Of a stretch of 9,988 nt of DNA, positions 1 through 5,700 are shown one piece after another. Source of the DNA: Campylobacteraceae bacterium (GTDB lineage: Bacteria; Campylobacterota; Campylobacteria; Campylobacterales; Sulfurovaceae); the NCBI GenBank assembly GCA_027066355.1, contig JAMONW010000105.1, positions 1 to 9,988 of the forward strand, written 5' to 3'. The translations under genes and the position numbers were made by a program. The number at the start of each line of letters is the position of its first letter. Position 1 is the stretch's first letter. The notes beneath the pieces were generated by a model, which saw only the letters and a program-made list of their open reading frames with translations, made no database searches and was not told the origin of the DNA.

Positions 1-1176
1 TTTTTCGCCCTCAAGTAGTTTTAAACTAGCCCCTCCACCAGTGCTAACAAATGTCATTTCATCAATATCACCAGCTCTAGCTACAACATCGGCAGTATCA
101 CCACCACCAACAATTGTAGTTGCGTGTGTTTCTGCTACATAGTGGCTCATTTTTGTTGAACCTTTTGCAAATTTATCCATTTCATAAACACCCATTGGTC
201 CATTCCAGATAATTGTTTGTGCATCGTTTAAAACTTCTCTAAAGAGCCTTGTTGAAGCTGGTCCAATATCTAGCCCCATCCAATCTTTTGGAATCTCTTG
301 GCTTGGTAGATATTTTATAGTAGTGTTTTCTTTAAATTCAGCAGCAGCAACTACATCTACTGGTAAATAGAGTTTTACACCCTTATTTTTTGCCTTATTC
401 ATTACTCTTTGTGCCTCATCTAAGAGGTCATTTTCTACCAAAGAGTTACCAATTTCATACCCCATCTGCTTTAAGAATGTAAATGCCATTCCTCCACCAA
501 TAATTAACTTATCTACACTATCAAGTAGTTTATCTAGTGCTTGTAGTTTGCCAGAAACTTTACTACCACCAACAATTGCAACAAATGGACGAATAGGCTC
601 TTTTAATATTTTGCTAAAAAAAGTTACCTCTTTTGCAAGTAGAAAACCAGCTGCTCTTTTATCTCTTGTGTAAAATTTTGTAATTGCATCAATAGAAGCG
701 TGAGCTCTATGACAAGCCCCAAATGCATCATTTATATAAATCTCTCCAAATTGGCTAAGCTCTTTTGCAAAAGCTTCATCATTGCTTGTTTCACCTGCAT
801 CAAATCTTAAATTCTCAAGCAGTAAAACATCTCCACATCTCATAGAGTCAAATAGCTCTTTTGCTCTTGGCGTTATAACAGCACCTGCTTTTGAGTCGTC
901 AAAATATAGATTATTTTTAACTTTTAGCAATATATCTAAGCGTCTATAAACAGCTTCAAGTGATAATTTTTCATCAAAAACTCCAGGAGTAGGGCGCTCA
1001 AAATGAGAAGCTAAGACAACTTTGCAACCTCTATCGATACAGTAGCGAATTGTAGGAAGAGCGGCTCTTATTCTTCTATCATCTGTAATATTTCCAAATT
1101 CATCTTTTGGCACATTAAAATCGCATCTAATAAAAATAGTTTTGCCATCAATATCTATATTTTTTATAGTTTGCAT
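1..1176 (-). CDS. pgk: Phosphoglycerate kinase, 3' end cut off by the window edge
   Basis: Phosphoglycerate kinase reversibly transfers phosphate between 1,3-bisphosphoglycerate and ADP in cytoplasmic glycolysis and gluconeogenesis. I translated the minus strand from the ATG at 1176: 392 codons stay open to the window edge. Family landmarks are the N-terminal signature RCDFNVP (about residues 18-24), DDRRIR, LLLENLRF, INDAFGACHRAHAS, the nucleotide-domain KVSGKL and IIGGGMAFTFL, WMGLDIGP, IWNGPMGVYE, and C-terminal VGGGDTADV and STGGGASLKLLEG. By comparison with Campylobacter only about ten C-terminal residues are missing. The start is supported by GGAG (complement of 1182-1185) five bases upstream. 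One oddity is that the usual SHLGRP substrate loop reads SHFERP (residues 57-62), with Glu60 in place of Gly; the His and Arg are kept. It is divergent from nadD. The family call is very secure. Confidence 0.97.
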   Translation of the reverse strand, partial: MQTIKNIDIDGKTIFIRCDFNVPKDEFGNITDDRRIRAALPTIRYCIDRGCKVVLASHFERPTPGVFDEKLSLEAVYRRLDILLKVKNNLYFDDSKAGAVITPRAKELFDSMRCGDVLLLENLRFDAGETSNDEAFAKELSQFGEIYINDAFGACHRAHASIDAITKFYTRDKRAAGFLLAKEVTFFSKILKEPIRPFVAIVGGSKVSGKLQALDKLLDSVDKLIIGGGMAFTFLKQMGYEIGNSLVENDLLDEAQRVMNKAKNKGVKLYLPVDVVAAAEFKENTTIKYLPSQEIPKDWMGLDIGPASTRLFREVLNDAQTIIWNGPMGVYEMDKFAKGSTKMSHYVAETHATTIVGGGDTADVVARAGDIDEMTFVSTGGGASLKLLEGEK

Positions 1177-1244
1177 AAATACTCCAAATTTTTTAGTATA
1201 ATTTTACTAAAATAACTTTATAGTTAATAAAATAGTGAGCAAAA
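1177..1244. promoter_or_regulatory. Divergent promoter region between pgk and nadD
   Basis: This 68-bp spacer must serve both genes. On the plus strand a perfect TATAAT box lies at 1197-1202, which would put nadD transcription start near 1209 and give a leader of about 35 nt. On the minus strand TATAAA (complement of 1217-1222) would give pgk a leader of about 30 nt. A second minus-strand candidate, TATACT (complement of 1195-1200), overlaps the nadD box directly. No clear -35 is visible, as is usual in Campylobacter-type promoters. The nadD start has only a weak purine-rich ribosome site (1236-1240), whereas pgk has GGAG. The boxes are read from the sequence; their use is inferred. Confidence 0.55.
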
Positions 1245-1790
1245 ATGAAACAAAATGTAACTTATGCTATTTTTGGTGGCAGTTTTGACCCACCTCACCT
1301 TGGACACAAAGAGATAATTAAAAAATCTTTAGAGATTGCAGATTATATTATTGTAGTGCCAACTTTCTTAAATCCTTTTAAAAGTAGCTTTAGTGTAGAG
1401 CCTAAAAAGCGCTTAAAGTGGGTTAAAAAGAGCTTTGATTTTAAAAATATTTTAGTTAGCTCATTTGAAATAGAGCAAAAAAGAGCAGTTTATACCATAG
1501 AAACATTTAATGAATTGAGTAAAAGCTACCCTATAAAATATATAATTATAGGTGCAGATAATTTAAAAAATATTCAAAAGTGGAAGAGTTTTGAAGCTTT
1601 AAATAGTAAAATTACATGGATAGTTGCCACGCGCAGTAGTGAGCATTTAGATACAAGCAAACTTAATAGTTTTAGGATTGTAAATGTATCTATTGATGTT
1701 AGTTCAAGCGAAATTAGAAGTGGCAAGAAGTTGGATTATATTGATAAAAATATTAAAAATGAGGTAATAAATGAATACAGAGTTAAATAG
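1245..1790 (+). CDS. nadD: Nicotinate-nucleotide adenylyltransferase
   Basis: NadD joins ATP and nicotinate mononucleotide to give deamido-NAD and pyrophosphate, the adenylyl step of cytoplasmic NAD synthesis. The 181-residue product opens with the nucleotidyltransferase motif GGSFDPPHLGH at residues 11-21, whose two histidines (18 and 21) form the HxxH adenylyl-transfer site. It has the family's IIIGADNL-x5-W stretch in the middle and the C-terminal SSSEIR motif at 153-158 that contacts the ATP phosphates. Length is a little short of the usual 190-215 but no motif is missing. Its last 20 bases overlap rsfS, so the two are almost certainly co-transcribed and translationally coupled. The same pair is found in Campylobacter, where gapA lies on the other side; here the neighbour is pgk. 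Confidence 0.96.
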   Translation: MKQNVTYAIFGGSFDPPHLGHKEIIKKSLEIADYIIVVPTFLNPFKSSFSVEPKKRLKWVKKSFDFKNILVSSFEIEQKRAVYTIETFNELSKSYPIKYIIIGADNLKNIQKWKSFEALNSKITWIVATRSSEHLDTSKLNSFRIVNVSIDVSSSEIRSGKKLDYIDKNIKNEVINEYRVK

Positions 1791-2127
1791 TAAAATTGAA
1801 AAAATAGTAGCACTTTTAGATGAAAAAAAGGGTGAAGAGATAGAGGTTTTTAACCTTGAAGATAGCGATTATATAGCAAAAGTAGTGGTTTTAGTAAATT
1901 CACTTGGAGGCAAACACACAAGCGCACTTTATGATAACTTAAGAGTTTTTTTTAGAGAACAAGGCGAAAAGATTTTAGGTGCAGATGAGAGTGATGATTG
2001 GATTGTAGTTGATTTGGGTGATATTTTAATACATATTATGACACCACAATATAGAATGAGATACTCAATAGAGGAGTTTTTAAAAGAGCTTAAAGAGGGC
2101 AAATTTAAAGCTGATGAAGAGTTGTAG
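1771..2127 (+). CDS. rsfS: Ribosomal silencing factor RsfS (Iojap/YbeB family)
   Basis: RsfS binds ribosomal protein uL14 on the large subunit and blocks joining of the 30S and 50S subunits, which slows translation in stationary phase or starvation. The 118-residue product has the full single-domain family layout: an N-terminal helix (KIEKIVALLDEKKGEEIEVFNL), DSDYIAKVVVLVNSLGGKHTSALYDNL, and the signature DDWIVVDLGDILIHIMTPQYRMRYSIEEF at about residues 75-103. The start is well supported by GAGG at 1761-1764, six bases before the ATG and inside the end of nadD. The nadD-rsfS coupling is a conserved bacterial arrangement. The last base of its stop codon is also the first base of a period-7 repeat array. 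Confidence 0.95.
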   Translation: MNTELNSKIEKIVALLDEKKGEEIEVFNLEDSDYIAKVVVLVNSLGGKHTSALYDNLRVFFREQGEKILGADESDDWIVVDLGDILIHIMTPQYRMRYSIEEFLKELKEGKFKADEEL

Positions 2128-2175
2128 TTTAGGGTTTAGTGATTAGGATTTAGATGTTAGGTTTTAGGTTTTTTG
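2127..2175 (+). repeat. Degenerate heptamer array (TTTAGGG-like) after rsfS
   Basis: Reading in sevens from the last base of the rsfS stop codon gives GTTTAGG, GTTTAGT, GATTAGG, ATTTAGA, TGTTAGG, TTTTAGG, TTTTTTG. Six of the seven units keep TTA or TTTA in the same phase. The array runs directly into the first 23-nt hairpin element. It resembles a plant-type telomere heptamer only by composition; I infer no telomere function. Confidence 0.7.
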
Positions 2176-2414
2176 ACCGGAACAAGTTCCGGTTTCCAAG
2201 GGATAGAAAAATTAAACTTTTATGCAACATCGTATCTTCAAGAGTATCTGGAAGCGCGAACTTGTTCGCGCCAAGAGTTTGAATTTCACAGCACAATAAG
2301 TTTTCGACCGGAACAAGTTCCGGTTTCCGGAGAGAGGAAGCGTGAACTTGTTCGCGCCAAAGGTTTGAACTTCACTGCAAATGCAATTTCTGACCGGAAC
2401 AAGTTCTGGTTTCC
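2175..2414. repeat. Cluster of five 23-nt hairpin elements in alternating orientation (REPIN-like)
   Basis: Each element has the form G-N4-GAACAAGTTC-N4'-TTCC, where N4' is the complement of N4. Plus-oriented copies are at 2175-2197, 2306-2328 and 2392-2414, with outer arm ACCG. Minus-oriented copies are at 2250-2272 and 2336-2358, with outer arm GCGC (GCGC pairs with GTGC in the second copy through a wobble pair). All five are exactly 23 nt and share the palindromic core and the TTCC tail. A minus copy followed 33 nt later by a plus copy makes a 79-bp unit with GGAA...TTCC ends, seen twice (2250-2328 and 2336-2414); the first plus copy stands alone. The layout recalls REP/REPIN repeats, which carry a conserved tetranucleotide beside a hairpin and occur as inverted pairs. 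The repeat itself is directly visible; mobility is inference. Confidence 0.85.
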
Positions 2415-2426
2415 GGGGTGTGTGAA
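2254..2426 (+). repeat. Imperfect tandem duplication of an 86-87 bp unit
   Basis: The stretch 2254-2339 is repeated at 2340-2426. Both copies contain a minus-oriented hairpin, a 33-nt spacer whose bases are also alike (GTTTGAA/TTTCAC versus GTTTGAA/CTTCAC), a plus-oriented hairpin with TTTCCGG, and a G-rich tail ending in GAAG. Differences are scattered point changes and one single-base indel in the tail, so the duplication is not recent. Open frames through this block on both strands are translations of the repeat and are not annotated as genes. Confidence 0.75.
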
Positions 2427-2484
2427 GTATCAAATTTACTAGTTGCTTTATATTTTAATAGGGTTATATATTGCCACAAGTTCA

Positions 2485-2503
2485 TAATTACTAATAGTAA
2501 TTA
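2485..2503. promoter_or_regulatory. Perfect 19-nt A+T-rich palindrome
   Basis: TAATTACTA and its exact reverse complement TAGTAATTA flank a single central A. Five T residues follow after one C (2505-2509), so it could form a weak, A+T-rich intrinsic terminator on the plus strand. The symmetry and size also fit an operator for a dimeric repressor. It lies about 120 bp upstream of the gltB -10 box. I do not recognise the site as that of a known regulator. Confidence 0.45.
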
Positions 2504-2504
2504 C

Positions 2505-2552
2505 TTTTTGTAACATAGTTTATAATCGGTAGTATGGAGATGTTACAAAAAA
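2505..2552. repeat. 12-bp inverted repeat flanking a TATAAT box
   Basis: TTTTTGTAACAT (2505-2516) is matched by its reverse complement at 2540-2551, with a 23-nt interval that contains TATAAT at 2521-2526. The outer C and G would add another pair if one extra A is skipped. It starts two bases after the 19-nt palindrome. It could be a hairpin with poly-U/poly-A arms, a pair of operator half-sites around a promoter, or the ends of a very small relic element. No gene is visible inside. Confidence 0.5.
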
Positions 2553-2610
2553 GAGTATTTTACTAACATATAATATATTTTCATTTTATCTCTATAATTA
2601 GCTTTTAACC

Positions 2611-2626
2611 ATCATTTGGGTATAAT
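2611..2626 (+). promoter_or_regulatory. Probable gltB promoter
   Basis: A perfect TATAAT at 2621-2626 is preceded by TTTGGG, close to the extended -10 form (T-rich, TTTGn before TATAAT) common in Campylobacter vegetative promoters. The predicted start point near 2633 gives an untranslated leader of roughly 110 nt before the gltB ATG. No convincing -35 box is seen. Confidence 0.6.
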
Positions 2627-2633
2627 CTTAGCC

Positions 2634-2746
2634 ATTTGAGAGTTAAACTCATAACATTAATAAATTGTTATGATGGAGGCTATGGGGAACCTAATATTTT
2701 AACAATTTTACTCCACTCTCGAAACTTTTTATACAAGGGTTTATAT
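2634..2746 (+). promoter_or_regulatory. Foldable 5' leader of gltB
   Basis: The leader can form a long-range stem GAGAGT (2638-2643) with ACTCTC (2715-2720), enclosing a perfect 8-bp hairpin (2649-2656 with 2666-2673, 9-nt loop). TGGAG (2674-2678) can pair with CTCCA (2711-2715). A nine-codon reading frame (M-E-A-M-G-N-L-I-F) spans 2673-2702 but has no good ribosome site. The gltB ribosome site AAGGG (2735-2739) stays outside these stems. I recognise no known riboswitch consensus. The frame is also open from a TTG at 2636 into gltB, but I treat that as chance. Confidence 0.4.
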
Positions 2747-5700
2747 ATGCAAAATCTCTATACTCAATATAAAGATAACTGTGGTTTTGGTTTAATTGCT
2801 TCAATTGATAACAGAGCTACACACCAAAATGTAGAAGATGCTATAACAGCACTATCTCGTATGATGCACAGAGGGGCAATTGCTGCTGATGGTAAGAGTG
2901 GTGATGGTAGTGGATTACTATTCTCTTTGCCAAAAAAATTTTTTAGAAATGTTGCTAAGAGTGAAGGTGTTGATTTACCAGAAGAGTTTGCTATTGGTGT
3001 TATTTTTGCAACTGATGATGCTCAAAAAGAGATTATTCAAGAGTATTGTGAAAAGAATGATTTAAAAGTAGCACTTTGGAGAGAAGTACCTATAAATAAG
3101 AGTGTTTTAGGTGAACAAGCTTTAGCATCTTTGCCTAAAATTTATCATGCTTTTATTGTTCCAAACTCTATAATTGCAGTTAAAAGATTTGAAGAGTTAC
3201 TATATTTAACACGAAAAGAGATAGAGAATGCAATTGAAGATACAAACTTCTATATTCCAACATTCTCTAGCAAAAAGATAGCCTACAAGGGGCTATTGAT
3301 GCCAAATTATATTAAAGATTTTTATCCAGATTTAGCAGATAAAAACTTTGAAATATCATTTGCTCTATTTCACCAAAGATTTTCAACAAACACTTTGCCA
3401 GAGTGGCGTTTGGCTCAACCATTTAGATTTATTGCACACAATGGCGAGATAAATTCAGTTGAAGCAAATAGAATAAATACTCTAATTAAGAGCGAATCTT
3501 TAAAATCTAGCGTATTTACACAAGAGGAGCTTGATAGATTGCTTCCAATTGTTAGATTTGATGAGAGTGATAGTAGTTCACTTGATAGAATGATAGAGTT
3601 TTTAATAATAAACGGTATGGATTTCTTTAAGGCAGTTCGTGCTTTAATTCCAATGCCTTGGCAAAATGCACCATCACTTGATAGTAAATTAAAAGCATTT
3701 TATGAGTATTTCTCTACTCGTTTTGAGGCTTGGGATGGACCAGCAGCAGTTAGTGTAACTGATGGTAGATATATTGGCGTTGTGCTTGATAGAAATGGGC
3801 TTAGACCAGCAAAATATGTAATTACAAAAGATAATCGCATTTTAATTGCAAGTGAGTATGGTGTTTTAAATTTAGATGAAGAAAAAATAGTAGAGCGCGG
3901 TAAACTGAAATCTGGTGAAATGATAGGTGTTGATACCAAGTTTGGATTGGTGCTTAAGAGTGATGATATTGATAATTACTTAAAATCTAGCAATCCATAT
4001 ACAAAATGGCTAAATAAAAATATGCTCTATTTGCAAGAGTATATCGATAACCCTTATGAGATAGATGATAATATAAATGTAGAAAATTTTGCAAAAAAAC
4101 AGCGCTATGCTGGTATTACAAAAGAGGTAGTAAATTTATTTATAAAGCCTCTTATGGTTGATGGAAAAGAGCCAACTGGTTCAATGGGAGATGATACTCC
4201 ACTTGCTTGTTTTAGCAACTATCCATTTAGAAGTTTTAATGATTTCTTTAGACAAAAATTTGCGCAAGTTACAAACCCTCCAATAGATAGTTTGCGTGAA
4301 AAGATTGTAATGAGTTTAAATACTGGTTTTGGAGAGTTGCACAATATTTTAGATGAGGGTAGTGAACATGCAAAAAGAATTAAAGCTACTTCTCCTATTT
4401 TAACTCAAGCTAAACTTAAAGTGCTTAGTTGTTTTGGAGATGAGAGTTCTCCAAAATATGAGTCTTATTATAAAAATAAAACATATAGCACTACATTTAA
4501 GAGTAATTTAAAAGAATCTCTTGATAAGCTAACTAGCGATATTGCACAAGATGTTAAAGATGGCGTTAGAATAATCTTTTTAGATGATAGAGATTTAAGT
4601 GAGAGTGAAAAAACTATGCCAATGGCTATGGTAATTGGGCGTTTGCATAAAAGGCTTTTAGATGAGAATGTGCGTCATTTAACAAGTATAGTTGCAATTA
4701 GTAGCGAAGTTTTAAGCGCTCATGATGCAGCAGTTTTCCTAGCTTATGGTGTAACGGCAATTTACCCATATATGCTATTTAAAACAGTTTGTGATAATGC
4801 AGAAGCCAACAATATAAGCAAAGAAGATGCCTTGTTTAATGTTCACTCTGCTTTAAATAAAGGTATTTTAAAAATAATGTCTAAGATGGGTATTGCAGCA
4901 GTTGCTAGTTATAGAAACTCTGCTTTATTTGATATTATTGGGCTTAAAAAGGAGCTTGTAGATGAGTGCTTTATTGGTAGTAAAGTAGCTCTAAGTGGGC
5001 TTGATTATAGCGATATAGAAGAGAAATTAAATATACGCCATCAAGAGGCATTTAAAGATGATAGCCAAATTAGTGGTGGAGTATTCAAATTTAGAAAAAA
5101 TGAAGAGCTTCATGAATATACCCCAGCTCTTACAAAAGCCTTTACAAAAGCAGTTGAGAGTGAAGATAAAGAGGGCTATGCTAAATTTAAAGAGATGGTT
5201 GAAAATAGAGAACCAATTTATATTAGAGATTTTTTAGAGATAAAATCAGATAGAGAGCCAATTGATGTTAGCAAGGTAGAGAGTGCTAGTGAAATTGTTA
5301 AGCGCTTTGTTGGAGCGGCTATGAGTATTGGGGCATTATCGCCTGAAGCTCACGAAGATATTGCCGAGGCTCTTAATACAATTGGGGCAAAATCGAACTC
5401 TGGAGAGGGTGGCGAAGATAAAAAGAGAAATAAAACTATTAAAAGAAGCAAAATTCGTCAAATTGCAAGTGGGCGTTTTGGTGTAACGCCAGAGTATTTG
5501 GTAAATGCACAAGAGATTCAAATTAAAGTAGCGCAAGGTGCAAAACCAGGAGAGGGTGGGCAGTTGCCAGGATTTAAAGTTACAACTTATATTGCAAAAT
5601 TGCGTCATGTAACTCCTGGAAAAACGCTAATTTCTCCACCACCTCATCATGATATTTACTCAATTGAAGATTTAGCACAACTAATTTTTGATTTGAAGCA

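Noticed and set aside
2127..2175. Telomere-like sequence
   Set aside because: Only a few degenerate TTTAGGG-like units inside a chromosomal gene spacer; no replicon end is indicated.
2175..2414. LexA-type boxes (GAAC...GTTC)
   Set aside because: The two-base spacing between half-sites does not match known LexA operators, the outer arms vary, and five copies in alternating orientation fit a repeat element better.
2250..2414. CRISPR array
   Set aside because: Repeats alternate in orientation, spacers are of unequal length (7 to 52 nt) and the spacers are themselves duplicated; no cas gene is present.
2212..2433. Minus-strand open frame of 73 codons in the same block
   Set aside because: Also a translation of the palindromic repeats; symmetric repeats open frames on both strands.
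2173..2442. Plus-strand open frame of 89 codons from a TTG
   Set aside because: It is a translation through the hairpin repeats and their tandem duplication, has no ribosome site and resembles no protein family.
2636..2746. N-terminal extension of GltB from TTG 2636
   Set aside because: It would put 37 extra residues before the short propeptide that must be removed to expose Cys12; the ATG at 2747 has AAGGG and matches the family N-terminus.
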